From: Gordionus sp. m RMFG-2023
Lineage: Eukaryota; Nematomorpha; Gordioida; Chordodea; Parachordodidae
Assembly (NCBI RefSeq): GCF_954871325.1
Contig: NC_088775.1
Coordinates: forward strand, 58,257,561 to 58,321,560
DNA length: 64,000 bases
Reading direction: 5' to 3'
Shown here: positions 1 through 13,878 of the stretch, piece by piece
How the letters are laid out: each line of letters begins with the position of its first letter
Position numbering within the stretch: the first letter of the stretch is position 1
Translations under genes and position numbers: made by a program
The notes under the pieces: model-generated
Told to the model about the DNA's origin: nothing
Databases searched by the model: none
Seen by the model: only the letters and a program-made list of their open reading frames with translations

Positions 1-1560
1 CTTCCGGTATGATAAATATATTTTTTGTCGCGAAAACTTTCAGAAGGAAAATGCTTACATTCTAAACGTAATTTTAAATATTTTTATATCATTAAACTCA
101 GAATTAAATTTCTTATATAAAAATGCTGGCAGTATTATTTTACGCTTCTGGTATGATAAATATATTTTTTGTCGCTAAAACATTCAGAAGGAAAAGGCTA
201 ACATTTTAAACGTAATTTTAAATATTTTTATATAATTAAACTCAGAATTAAATTTCTTATCCAAAAATGCTTGGATGCATTATTTTACGCTTCCGGTATG
301 ATAAATATATTTTTTGTCGCGAAAACTTTCAGAAGGAAAATGCTTACATTCTAAACGTAATTTTAAATATTTTTATATCATTAAACTCAGAATTAAATTT
401 CTTATATAAAAATGCTGGCAGTATTATTTTACGCTTCTGGTATGATAAATATATTTTTTGTCGCTAAAACATTCAGAAGGAAAAGGCTAACAATCTAAAC
501 GTAATTTTAAGTATTTTTATATCATTAAACTCAGATTTAAATTTCCTATCCAAATATGCTTAGATGTATTATTTTACGCTTGCCGATATGATAAATATAT
601 TTTTTATCGCGAAAACATTCAGAAGGAAAAGGCTAACATTCTAAACGTAATTTTAAGTATTTTTATATCATTAAACTCAGAATTAAATTTACTATCCAAA
701 TATGCTTAGATGTATTATTTTAAGCTTCCGGTATGATAAATATATTTTTTGTCGCTAAAACATTCAGAAGGAAATGGCTAACATTTTAAACGTAATTTTA
801 AATATTTTTATATAATTAAACTCAGAATTAAATTTCTTATCCAAAAATGCTTGGATGCATTATTTTACGCTTCCGGTATTAAAAAAATATTTTTTGTCGC
901 GAAAACTTTCAGAAGGAAAAGGCTACCATTCTAAACGTAATTTTAAGTATTTTTATATCATTAAACTCAGAATTAAATTTACTATCCAAATATGCTTGGA
1001 TGTATTATTTTACGCTTCCGGTATGATAAATATATTTTTTGTCGCTAAAACATTCAGAAGGAAATGGCTAACATTTTAAACGTAATTTTAAATATTTTTA
1101 TATAATTAAACTCAGAATTAAATTTCTTATCCAAAAATGCTTGGATGCATTATTTTACGCTTCCGGTATTAAAAATATATTTTTTGTCGCGAAAACTTTC
1201 AGAAGGAAAAGGCTACCATTCTAAACGTAATTTTAAGTATTTTTATATCATTAAACTCAGAATTAAATTTACTATCCAAATATGCTTAGATGTATTATTT
1301 TACGCTTCCGGTATGATAAATATATTTTTTGTCGCGAAAACTTTCAGAAGGAAAAGGCTAACATTCTAAACGTAATTTATTTATATATCATTAAACTCAG
1401 AATTAAATTTCTTATCCAAAAATGCTTGGATGTATTATTTTACGCTTCTGGTATGATAAATATATTTTTTGTCGCGAAAACTTTCAGAAGGAAAAGACTA
1501 ACATTCTAAACGTAATTTTAAGTATTTTTATATCATTAAACTCAGATTTAAATTTACTAT
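1..1560 (+). repeat. Mixed-type monomers with dimer periodicity
   Basis: The segment is a mixture of type I, II and III monomers. The opening bases recur at 290, a 289-bp (two-monomer) spacing that includes the unusual aaaatgcttacattc stretch. A second dimer is visible with starts near 855 and 1,145 (290 bp), where both copies carry ggtattaaaa instead of ggtatgataa. The odd atgctggcagt junction at 121 and 411, which lacks one T, is also found at 24,841, 25,853, 41,788 and 55,030, so this local haplotype is dispersed across the array. No gene or non-satellite sequence is present. Confidence 0.85.
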
Positions 1561-1576
1561 CCAAATATGCTTAGAT

Positions 1577-3177
1577 GTATAATTTTACGCTTCCGGTATG
1601 ATAAATATATTTTTTATCGCGAAAACATTCAGAAGGAAAAGGCTAACAATCTAAACGTAATTTTAAGTATTTTTATATCATTAAACTCAGATTTAAATTT
1701 CCTATCCAAATATGCTTAGATGTATTATTTTACGCTTGCCGATATGATAAATATATTTTTTGTCGCGAAAACTTTCAGAAGGAAAAGGCTAACATTCTAA
1801 ACGTAATTTTAAGTATTTTTATATCATTAAACTCAGAATTAAATTTACTATCCAAATATGCTTAGATGTATAATTTTACGCTTCCGGTATGATAAATATA
1901 TTTTTTATCGCGAAAACATTCAGAAGGAAAAGGCTAACAATCTAAACGTAATTTTAAGTATTTTTATATCATTAAACTCAGATTTAAATTTCCTATCCAA
2001 ATATGCTTAGATGTATTATTTTACGCTTGCCGATATGATAAATATATTTTTTATCGCGAAAACATTCAGAAGGAAAAGGCTAACATTCTAAACGTAATTT
2101 TAAGTATTTTTATATCATTAAACTCAGATTTAAATTTCCTATCCAAATATGCTTAGATGTATTATTTTACGCTTGCCGATATGATAAATATATTTTTTGT
2201 CGCGAAAACTTTCAGAAGGAAAAGGCTAACATTCTAAACGTAATTTTAAGTATTTTTATATCATTAAACTCAGAATTAAATTTACTATCCAAATATGCTT
2301 AGATGTATAATTTTACGCTTCCGGTATGATAAATATATTTTTTATCGCGAAAACTTTCAGAAGGAAAAGGCTAACATTCTAAACGTAATTTTAAGTATTT
2401 TTATATCATTAAACTCAGATTTAAATTTACTATCCAAATATGCTTAGATGTATAATTTTACGCTTCCGGTATGATAAATATATTTTTTATCGCGAAAACA
2501 TTCAGAAGGAAAAGGCTAACAATCTAAACGTAATTTTAAGTATTTTTATATCATTAAACTCAGATTTAAATTTCCTATCCAAATATGCTTAGATGTATTA
2601 TTTTACGCTTGCCGATATGATAAATATATTTTTTGTCGCGAAAACTTTCAGAAGGAAAAGGCTAACATTCTAAACGTAATTTTAAGTATTTTTATATCAT
2701 TAAACTCAGAATTAAATTTACTATCCAAATATGCTTAGATGTATAATTTTACGCTTCCGGTATGATAAATATATTTTTTATCGCGAAAACATTCAGAAGG
2801 AAAAGGCTAACAATCTAAACGTAATTTTAAGTATTTTTATATCATTAAACTCAGATTTAAATTTCCTATCCAAATATGCTTAGATGTATTATTTTACGCT
2901 TGCCGATATGATAAATATATTTTTTATCGCGAAAACATTCAGAAGGAAAAGGCTAACATTCTAAACGTAATTTTAAGTATTTTTATATCATTAAACTCAG
3001 ATTTAAATTTCCTATCCAAATATGCTTAGATGTATTATTTTACGCTTGCCGATATGATAAATATATTTTTTGTCGCGAAAACTTTCAGAAGGAAAAGGCT
3101 AACATTCTAAACGTAATTTTAAGTATTTTTATATCATTAAACTCAGAATTAAATTTACTATCCAAATATGCTTAGAT
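1577..3177 (+). repeat. Type II-rich segment with 2- and 3-monomer units
   Basis: Almost all copies carry the type II junction aaatatgcttagatgta and the alternating ttccggta / ttgccgata variants. The marker gtataatttt occurs at 1,577, 1,868, 2,305, 2,450 and 2,741, giving spacings of 291, 437, 145 and 291 bp (2, 3, 1 and 2 monomers). The stretch 1,868-2,304 is repeated in the same variant order at 2,741-3,177 (offset 873 bp, six monomers). This is a locally amplified dimer/trimer higher-order unit that has lost regularity. Confidence 0.85.
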
Positions 3178-3535
3178 GTATTATTTTACGCTTCCGGTAT
3201 GATAAATATATTTTTTGTCGCGAAAACTTTCAGAAGGAAAAGGCTAACATTCTAAACGTAATTTATTTATATATCATTAAACTCAGAATTAAATTTCTTA
3301 TCCAAAAATGCTTGGATGTATTATTTTACGCTTCTGGTATGATAAATATATTTTTTGTCGCGAAAACTTTCAGAAGGAAAAGGCTAACAATCTAAACGTA
3401 ATTTTAAGTATTTTTTTATCATTAAACTCAGAATTAAATTTCTTATATAAAAATGCTGTCAGTATTATTTTACGCTTCTGGTATGATAAATATATTTTTT
3501 GTCGCTAAAACATTCAGAAGGAATAGGCTATTAAA

Positions 3536-6500
3536 CGTAATTTTAAATATTTTTATATCATTAAACTCAGAATTAAATTTCTTATCCAAAAATGCTTGGA
3601 TGTATTATTTTACGCTTCCGGTATGATAAATATATTTTTTGTCGCGAAAACTTTCAGAATTAAAATGCCTACATTCTAAACGTAATTTTAAATATTTTTA
3701 TATCATTAAACTCAGAATTAAATTTCTTATCCAAAAATGCTTGGATGTATTATTTTACGCTTCTGGTATGATAAATATATTTTTTGTCGCGAAAACTTTC
3801 AGAAGGAAAAGACTAATAATCTAAACGTAATTTTAAGTATTTTTATATCATTAAACTCAGAATTAAATTTCTTATATAAAAATGCTTGGCTGTATTATTT
3901 TACGCTTCTGGTATGATAAATATATTTTTTGTCGCTAAAACATTCAGAAGGAAAAGGCTAACATTTTAAACGTAATTTTAAATATTTTTATATCATTAAA
4001 CTCAGAATTAAATTTCTTATCCAAAAATGCTTGGATGTATTATTTTACGCTTCCGGTATGATAAATATATTTTTTGTCGCGAAAACTTTCAGAAGGAAAA
4101 GGCTAACATTCTAAACGTAATTTATTTATATATCATTAAACTCAGAATTAAATTTCTTATCCAAAAATGCTTGGATGTATTATTTTACGCTTCCGGTATG
4201 ATAAATATATTTTTTGTCGCGAAAACTTTCAGAAGGAAAAGACTAACAATCTAAACGTAATTTTAAGTATTTTTATATCATTAAACTCAGAATTAAATTT
4301 CTTATATAAAAATGCTTGGCTGTATTATTTTACGCTTCTGGTATGATAAATATATTTTTTGTCGCTAAAACATTCAGAAGGAAATGGCTAACATTTTAAA
4401 CGTAATTTTAAATATTTTTATATAATTAAACTCAGAATTAAATTTCTTATATAAAAATGCTTGGCAGTATTATTTTACGCTTCTGGTATGATAAATATAT
4501 TTTTTGTAGCTAAAACATTCAGAAGGAAAAGGCTAACATTTTAAACGTAATTTTAAATATTTTTATATCATTAAACTCAGAATTAAATTTCTTATCCAAA
4601 AATGCTTGGATGTATTATTTTACGCTTCCGGTATTTTAAATATATTTTTTGTCGCGAAAACTTTCAGAAGGAAAAGGCTAACATTCTAAACGTAATTTTA
4701 AGTATTTTTATATCATTAAACTCAGAATTAAATTTACTATCCAAATATGCTTAGATGTATTATTTTACGCTTCCGGTATGATAAATATATTTTTTATCGC
4801 GAAAACATTCAGAAGGAAAAGGCTAACATTTAAACGTAATTTTAAATATTTATATATCATTAAACTCAGAATTAAATTTCTTATCCAAAAATGCTTGGAT
4901 GTATTATTTTACGCTTCCGGTATGATAAATATATTTTTTGTCGCGAAAACTTTCAGAAGGAAAAGGCTAACATTCTAAACGTAATTTATTTATATATCAT
5001 TAAACTCAGAATTAAATTTCTTATCCAAAAATGCTTGGATGTATTATTTTACGCTTCCGGTATGATAAATATATTTTTTGTCGCGAAAACTTTCAGAAGG
5101 AAAAGACTAACAATCTAAACGTAATTTTAAGTATTTTTATATCATTAAACTCAGAATTAAATTTCTTATATAAAAATGCTTGGCTGTATTATTTTACGCT
5201 TCTGGTATGATAAATATATTTTTTGTCGCTAAAACATTCAGAAGGAAATGGCTAACATTTTAAACGTAATTTTAAATATTTTTATATAATTAAACTCAGA
5301 ATTAAATTTCTTATATAAAAATGCTTGGCAGTATTATTTTACGCTTCTGGTATGATAAATATATTTTTTGTAGCTAAAACATTCAGAAGGAAAAGGCTAA
5401 CATTTTAAACGTAATTTTAAATATTTTTATATCATTAAACTCAGAATTAAATTTACTATCCAAATATGCTTAGATGTATTATTTTACGCTTCCGGTATGA
5501 TAAATATATTTTTTATCGCGAAAACATTCAGAAGGAAAAGGCTAACATTTAAACGTAATTTTAAATATTTATATATCATTAAACTCAGAATTAAATTTCT
5601 TATCCAAAAATGCTTGGATGTATTATTTTACGCTTCTGGTATGATAAATATATTTTTTGTCGCGAAAACTTTCAGAAGGAAAAGACTAACAATCTAAACG
5701 TAATTTTAAGTATTTTTATATCATTAAACTCAGATTTAAATTTCCTATCCAAATATGCTTAGATGTATTATTTTACGCTTGCCGATATGATAAATATATT
5801 TTTTGTCGCTAAAACTTTCAGAAGGAAAAGGCTAACATTCTAAACGTAATTTTAAGTATTTTTATATCATTAAACTCAGAATTAAATTTACTATCCAAAT
5901 ATGCTTAGATGTATTATTCTACGCTTCCGGTATGATAAATATATTTTTTATGGCGAAAACATTCAGAAGGAAAAGGCTAACATTTAAACGTAATTTTAAA
6001 TATTTATATATCATTAATCTCAGAATTAAATTTCTTATCCAAAAATGCTTGGATGTATTATTTTACGCTTCCGGTATGATAAATATATTTTTTGTCGCGA
6101 AAACTTTCAGAAGGAAAAGACTAACATTCTAAACGTAATTTATTTATATATCATTAAACTCAGAATTAAATTTCTTATCCAAAAATGCTTGGATGTATTA
6201 TTTTACGCTTCTGGTATGATAAATATATTTTTTGTCGCGAAAACTTTCAGAAGAAAAATGCTTACATTCTAAACGTAATTTTAAATATTTTTATATCATT
6301 AAACTCAGAATTAAATTTCTTATATAAAAATGCTTGGCAGTATTATTTTACGCTTCTGGTATGATAAATATATTTTTTGTAGCTAAAACATTCAGAAGGA
6401 AAAGGCTAACATTTTAAACGTAATTTTAAATATTTTTATATCATTAAACTCAGAATTAAATTTCTTATCCAAAAATGCTTGGATGTATTATTTTACGCTT

Positions 6501-6707
6501 CCGGTATTATAAATATATTTTTTGTCGCGAAAACTTTCAGAAGGAAAAGGCTAACATTCTAAACGTAATTTTAAGTATTTTTATATCATTAAACTCAGAA
6601 TTAAATTTACTATCCAAATATGCTTAGATGTATTATTTTACGCTTCCGGTATGATAAATATATTTTTTATCGCGAAAACATTCAGAAGGAAAAGGCTAAC
6701 ATTTAAA
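3536..6707 (+). repeat. 3,172-bp higher-order repeat, copy 1
   Basis: This block of about 22 monomers is followed directly by a near-identical copy exactly 3,172 bp downstream. Private variants in copy 1 are present at the same place in copy 2: gtattttaaat near 4,632, gtagctaaaac near 4,506, attattctacgc near 5,914 and ttttatggcg near 5,948. The left limit is set where ctattaaacg (near 3,530) is not matched by acatttaaacg in the downstream copy. It is the longest duplicated unit in the window. Confidence 0.93.
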
Positions 6708-9700
6708 CGTAATTTTAAATATTTTTATATCATTAAACTCAGAATTAAATTTCTTATCCAAAAATGCTTTGATGTATTATTTTACGCTTCCGGTATGATA
6801 AATATATTTTTTGTCGCGAAAACTTTCAGAATTAAAATGCCTACATTCTAAACGTAATTTTAAATATTTTTATATCATTAAACTCAGAATTAAATTTCTT
6901 ATCCAAAAATGCTTGGATGTATTATTTTACGCTTCTGGTATGATAAATATATTTTTTGTCGCGAAAACTTTCAGAAGGAAAAGACTAATAATCTAAACGT
7001 AATTTTAAGTATTTTTATATCATTAAACTCAGAATTAAATTTCTTATATAAAAATGCTTGGCTGTATTATTTTACGCTTCTGGTATGATAAATATATTTT
7101 TTGTCGCTAAAACATTCAGAAGGAAAAGGCTAACATTTTAAACGTAATTTTAAATATTTTTATATCATTAAACTCAGAATTAAATTTCTTATCCAAAAAT
7201 GCTTGGATGTATTATTTTACGCTTCCGGTATGATAAATATATTTTTTGTCGCGAAAACTTTCAGAAGGAAAAGGCTAACATTCTAAACGTAATTTATTTA
7301 TATATCATTAAACTCAGAATTAAATTTCTTATCCAAAAATGCTTGGATGTATTATTTTACGCTTCCGGTATGATAAATATATTTTTTGTCGCGAAAACTT
7401 TCAGAAGGAAAAGACTAACAATCTAAACGTAATTTTAAGTATTTTTATATCATTAAACTCAGAATTAAATTTCTTATATAAAAATGCTTGGCTGTATTAT
7501 TTTACGCTTCTGGTATGATAAATATATTTTTTGTCGCTAAAACATTCAGAAGGAAATGGCTAACATTTTAAACGTAATTTTAAATATTTTTATATAATTA
7601 AACTCAGAATTAAATTTCTTATATAAAAATGCTTGGCAGTATTATTTTACGCTTCTGGTATGATAAATATATTTTTTGTAGCTAAAACATTCAGAAGGAA
7701 AAGGCTAACATTTTAAACGTAATTTTAAATATTTTTATATCATTAAACTCAGAATTAAATTTCTTATCCAAAAATGCTTGGATGTATTATTTTACGCTTC
7801 CGGTATTTTAAATATATTTTTTGTCGCGAAAACTTTCAGAAGGAAAAGGCTAACATTCTAAACGTAATTTTAAGTATTTTTATATCATTAAACTCAGAAT
7901 TAAATTTACTATCCAAATATGCTTAGATGTATTATTTTACGCTTCCGGTATGATAAATATATTTTTTATCGCGAAAACATTCAGAAGGAAAAGGCTAACA
8001 TTTAAACGTAATTTTAAATATTTATATATCATTAAACTCAGAATTAAATTTCTTATCCAAAAATGCTTGGATGTATTATTTTACGCTTCCGGTATGATAA
8101 ATATATTTTTTGTCGCGAAAACTTTCAGAAGGAAAAGGCTAACATTCTAAACGTAATTTATTTATATATCATTAAACTCAGAATTAAATTTCTTATCCAA
8201 AAATGCTTGGATGTATTATTTTACGCTTCCGGTATGATAAATATATTTTTTGTCGCGAAAACTTTCAGAAGGAAAAGACTAACAATCTAAACGTAATTTT
8301 AAGTATTTTTATATCATTAAACTCAGAATTAAATTTCTTATATAAAAATGCTTGGCTGTATTATTTTACGCTTCTGGTATGATAAATATATTTTTTGTCG
8401 CTAAAACATTCAGAAGGAAATGGCTAACATTTTAAACGTAATTTTAAATATTTTTATATAATTAAACTCAGAATTAAATTTCTTATATAAAAATGCTTGG
8501 CAGTATTATTTTACGCTTCTGGTATGATAAATATATTTTTTGTAGCTAAAACATTCAGAAGGAAAAGGCTAACATTTTAAACGTAATTTTAAATATTTTT
8601 ATATCATTAAACTCAGAATTAAATTTACTATCCAAATATGCTTAGATGTATTATTTTACGCTTCCGGTATGATAAATATATTTTTTATCGCGAAAACATT
8701 CAGAAGGAAAAGGCTAACATTTAAACGTAATTTTAAATATTTATATATCATTAAACTCAGAATTAAATTTCTTATCCAAAAATGCTTGGATGTATTATTT
8801 TACGCTTCTGGTATGATAAATATATTTTTTGTCGCGAAAACTTTCAGAAGGAAAAGACTAACAATCTAAACGTAATTTTAAGTATTTTTATATCATTAAA
8901 CTCAGATTTAAATTTCCTATCCAAATATGCTTAGATGTATTATTTTACGCTTGCCGATATGATAAATATATTTTTTGTCGCTAAAACTTTCAGAAGGAAA
9001 AGGCTAACATTCTAAACGTAATTTTAAGTATTTTTATATCATTAAACTCAGAATTAAATTTACTATCCAAATATGCTTAGATGTATTATTCTACGCTTCC
9101 GGTATGATAAATATATTTTTTATGGCGAAAACATTCAGAAGGAAAAGGCTAACATTTAAACGTAATTTTAAATATTTATATATCATTAATCTCAGAATTA
9201 AATTTCTTATCCAAAAATGCTTGGATGTATTATTTTACGCTTCCGGTATGATAAATATATTTTTTGTCGCGAAAACTTTCAGAAGGAAAAGACTAACATT
9301 CTAAACGTAATTTATTTATATATCATTAAACTCAGAATTAAATTTCTTATCCAAAAATGCTTGGATGTATTATTTTACGCTTCTGGTATGATAAATATAT
9401 TTTTTGTCGCGAAAACTTTCAGAAGAAAAATGCTTACATTCTAAACGTAATTTTAAATATTTTTATATCATTAAACTCAGAATTAAATTTCTTATATAAA
9501 AATGCTTGGCAGTATTATTTTACGCTTCTGGTATGATAAATATATTTTTTGTAGCTAAAACATTCAGAAGGAAAAGGCTAACATTTTAAACGTAATTTTA
9601 AATATTTTTATATCATTAAACTCAGAATTAAATTTCTTATCCAAAAATGCTTGGATGTATTATTTTACGCTTCCGGTATTATAAATATATTTTTTGTCGC

Positions 9701-9879
9701 GAAAACTTTCAGAAGGAAAAGGCTAACATTCTAAACGTAATTTTAAGTATTTTTATATCATTAAACTCAGAATTAAATTTACTATCCAAATATGCTTAGA
9801 TGTATTATTTTACGCTTCCGGTATGATAAATATATTTTTTATCGCGAAAACATTCAGAAGGAAAAGGCTAACATTTAAA
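6708..9879 (+). repeat. 3,172-bp higher-order repeat, copy 2
   Basis: This is the tandem second copy of the block starting at 3,536, with identical order of monomer types and the same private variants, for example gtattttaaat near 7,804 and attattctacgc near 9,086. Differences are few: aaatgctttgatg near 6,766 against aaatgcttggatg in copy 1. Homology to the start of the unit continues past the end of this copy to about 10,005, as expected from unequal exchange in register with the monomers. A false duplication by the assembler is the alternative and cannot be excluded here. Confidence 0.9.
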
Positions 9880-11090
9880 CGTAATTTTAAATATTTTTAT
9901 ATCATTAAACTCAGAATTAAATTTCTTATCCAAAAATGCTTGGATATATTATTTTACGCTTCCGGTATGATAAATATATTTTTTGTCGCGAAAACTTTCA
10001 GAAGGAAAATGCGTACATTCTAAACGTAATTTTAAATATTTTTATATCATTAAACTCAGAATTAAATTTCTTATATAAAAATGCTTGGCAGTATTATTTT
10101 ACGCTTCTGGTATGATAAATATATTTTTTGTCGCTAAAACATTCAGAAGGAAAAGGCTATTAAACGTAATTTTAAATATTTTTATATCATTAAACTCAGA
10201 ATTAAATTTCTTATCCAAAAATGCTTGGATGTATTATTTTACGCTTCCGGTATGATAAATATATTTTTTGTTGCTAAAACATTCAGAAGGAAATGGCTAA
10301 CATTTTAAACGTAATTTTAAATATTTTTATATCATTAAACTCAGAATTAAATTTCTTATATAAAAATGCTTGGCAGTATTATTTTACGCTTCTGGTATGA
10401 TAAATATATTTTTTGTCGCTAAAACATTCAGAAGGAAAAGGCTATTAAACGTAATTTTAAATATTTTTATATCATTAAACTCAGAATTAAATTTCTTATC
10501 CAAAAATGCTTGGATGTATTATTTTACGCTTCTGGTATGATAAATATATTTTTTGTCGCGAAAACTTTCAGAAGGAAAAGACTAACAATCTAAACGTAAT
10601 TTTAAGTATTATTATATCATTAAACTCAGAATATTTCTTATATAAAAATATTTGGATGTATTATTTTACGCTTCTGGTATGATAAATATATTTTTTATCG
10701 CTAAAACAATCAGAAGGAAAAGGCTAACATTCTAAACGTAATTTTAAAAATTTTTACATCATTAAACTCAGAATTAAATTTCATATCCAAAAATGCTTGG
10801 ATGTATTATTTTACGCTTCCGGTATGATAAATATATTTTTTTGTCGCGAAAACTTTCAGAAGGAAAAGGCTAACATTCTAAACGTAAATTATTTATATAT
10901 CATTAAACTCAGAATTAAATTTCTTATCCAAAAATGCTTGGATGTATTATTTTACGCTTCCGGTATGATAAATATATTTTTTTGTCGCGAAAACTTTCAG
11001 AAGGAAAAGGCTAACATTCTAAACGTAATTTTAAATATTTTTATATCATTAAACTCAGAATTAAATTTCTTATATAAAAATGCTTGGCAG
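9880..11090 (+). repeat. Mixed monomers after the 3.2-kb duplication
   Basis: Monomers are of type I and III, including 140-bp copies with ctattaaacg (near 10,158 and 10,442). From about 10,590 to 10,990 the segment carries a recognisable marker series: atatttggatg, aaaacaatcag, taaaaattttt, aaatttcatatcc and a seven-T tract. The same series recurs near 16.9, 30.9, 32.8 and 63.2 kb. One copy here lost nine bases in gaattaaattt (near 10,630). Nothing other than satellite is present. Confidence 0.85.
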
Positions 11091-12756
11091 TATTATTTTA
11101 CGCTTCTGGTATGATAAATATATTTTTTGTCGCTAAAACATTCAGAAGGAAAAGGCTAACATTTTAAACGTAATTTTAAATATTTTTATATCATTAAACT
11201 CAGAATTAAATTTCTTATATAAAAATGCTTGGCAGTATTATTTTACGCTTCTGGTATGATAAATATATTTTTTGTCGCTAAAACATTCAGAAGGAAAAGG
11301 ATAACATTCTAAACGTAATTTTAAATATTTTTATATCATTAAACTCAGAATTAAATTTCTTATATAAAAATGCTTGGCAGTATTACGCTTCCGGTATGAT
11401 AAATATATTTTTTGTCGCTAAAACATTCAGAAGGAAAAGGCTAACATTTTAAACGTAATTTTAAATATTTTTATATCATTAAACTCAGAATTAAATTTCT
11501 TATATAAAAATGCTTGTCAGTATTATTTTACGCTTCTGGTATGATAAATATATTTTTTGTCGCTAAAACATTCAGAAGGAAAAGGCTAACATTTTAAACG
11601 TAATTTTAAATATTTTTATATCATTAAACTCAGAATTAAATTTCTTATATAAAAATGCTTGGCAGTATAATTTTACGCTTCTGGTATGTTAAATATATTT
11701 TTTGTCGCTAAAACATTCAGAAGGAAAAGGATAACATTCTAAACGTAATTTTAAATATTTTTATATCATTAAACTCAGAATTAAATTTCATATATAAAAA
11801 TGCTTGGCAGTATTATTTTACGCTTCTGGTATGATAAATATATTTTTTGTCGCTAAAACATTCAGAAGGAAAAGGCTAACATTTTAAACGTAATTTTAAA
11901 TATTTTTATATCATTAAACTCAGAATTAAATTTCTTATATAAAAATGCTTGGCAGTATTATTTTACGCTTCTGGTATGATAAATATATTTTTTGTCGCTA
12001 AAACATTTAGAAGGAAAAGGCTAACATTTTAAACGTAATTTTAAATATTTTTATATCATTAAACTCAGAATTAAATTTCTTATATAAAAATGCTTGGCAG
12101 TATTATTTTACGCTTCTGGTATGATAAATATATTTTTTGTCGCTAAAACATTCAGAAGGAAAAGGCTAACATTTTAAACGTAATTTTAAATATTTTTATA
12201 TCATTAAACTCAGAATTAAATTTCTTATATAAAAATGCTTGGCAGTATTATTTTACGCTTCTGGTATGATAAATATATTTTTTGTCGCTAAAACATTCAG
12301 AAGGAAAAGGCTAACATTTTAACCGTAATTTTAAATATTTTTATATCATTAAACTCAGAATTAAATTTCTTATATAAAAATGCTTGGCAGTATAATTTTA
12401 CGCTTCTGGTATGTTAAATATATTTTTTGTCGCTAAAACATTCAGAAGGAAAAGGATAACATTCTAAACGTAATTTTAAATATTTTTATATCATTAAACT
12501 CAGAATTAAATTTCATATATAAAAATGCTTGGCAGTATTATTTTACGCTTCTGGTATGATAAATATATTTTTTGTCGCTAAAACATTCAGAAGGAAAAGG
12601 CTAACATTTTAAACGTAATTTTAAATATTTTTATATCATTAAACTCAGAATTAAATTTCTTATATAAAAATGCTTGGCAGTATTATTTTACGCTTCTGGT
12701 ATGATAAATATATTTTTTGTCGCTAAAACATTCAGAAGGAAAAGGCTAACATTTTA
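11091..12756 (+). repeat. Homogeneous type III segment with 725-bp (5-mer) unit
   Basis: Consecutive copies nearly all carry the type III junction ataaaaatgcttggcagt with ttctggta and gtcgctaaaacattcag. This is the most homogeneous stretch of that subfamily in the window. The private pair gcagtataatttt plus ggtatgttaaat occurs at 11,661 and again at 12,386, exactly 725 bp (five monomers) apart. Both are followed by aaaggataacattc and then aaatttcatatat, so a five-monomer unit was duplicated. Confidence 0.88.
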
Positions 12757-13878
12757 AACGTAATTTTAAATATTTTTATATCATTAAACTCAGAATTAAA
12801 TTTCTTATATAAAAATGCTTGGCAGTATTATTTTACGCTTCTGGTATGATAAATATATTTTTTGTCGCTAAAACATTCAGAAGGAAAAGGCTAAAATTTT
12901 AAACGTAATTTTAAATATTTTTATATCATTAAACTCAGAATTAAATTTCTTATCCAAAAATGCTTGGATGTATTATTTTACGCTTCTGGTATGATAAATA
13001 TATTTTTTGTCGCGAAAACTTTCAGAAGGAAAAGGCTAACATTTTAAACGTAATTTTAAATATTTTTATATCATTAAACTGAGAATTAAATTATCCAAAA
13101 ATGCTTGGATGTATTATTTTAAGCTTCCGGTATGATAAATATATTTTTTGTCGCGAAAACTTTCAGAAGGAAAAGGCTAACATTTTAAACGTAATTTTAA
13201 ATATTTTTATATCATTAAACTGAGAATTAAATTATCCAAAAATGCTTGGATGTATTATTTTAAGCTTCCGGTATGATAAATATATTTTTTGTCGCGAAAA
13301 CTTTCAGATTAAAAGGCTAACATTCTAAATGTAAATTATTTATATATCATTAAAGTCAGAATTAAATTTCTTATCCAAAAATGCTTGGATGTATTATTTT
13401 ACGCTTCCGGTATGATAAATATATTTTTTGTCGCGAAAACTTTCAGAAGGAAAAGGCTAACATTTAAACGTAATTTTAAATATTTATATATCATTAAACT
13501 CAGAATTAAATTTCTTATCCAAAAATGCTTGGATGTATTATTTTACGCTTCTGGTATGATAAATATATTTTTTGTCGCTAAAACATTCAGAAGGAAAAGG
13601 CTAATATTTTAAACGTAATTTTAAATATTTTTATATCATTAAACTCAGAATTAAATTTCTTATATAAAAATGCTTGGCAGTATTATTTTACGCTTCTGGT
13701 ATGATAAATATATTTTTTGTCGCTAAAACATTCAGAAGGAAAAGGCTAAAATTTTAAACGTAATTTTAAATATTTTTATATCATTAAACTCAGAATTAAA
13801 TTTCTTATCCAAAAATGCTTGGATGTATTATTTTACGCTTCCGGTATGATAAATATATTTTTTGTCGCGAAAACTTTC
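12757..13878 (+). repeat. 1.1-kb block, copy 1 of a 1,862-bp offset pair
   Basis: The block carries several private variants: ggctaaaatttt (12,886), ctgagaattaaattatcc in two successive monomers, ttttaagctt, cagattaaaagg, ctaaatgtaaattattt and ttaaagtcag. All of these recur 1,862 bp downstream in the same order. A nested 573-bp (four-monomer) duplication is visible, with the cagattaaaagg plus aatgtaaatt monomer at about 13,306 and again at about 13,879. Confidence 0.88.
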
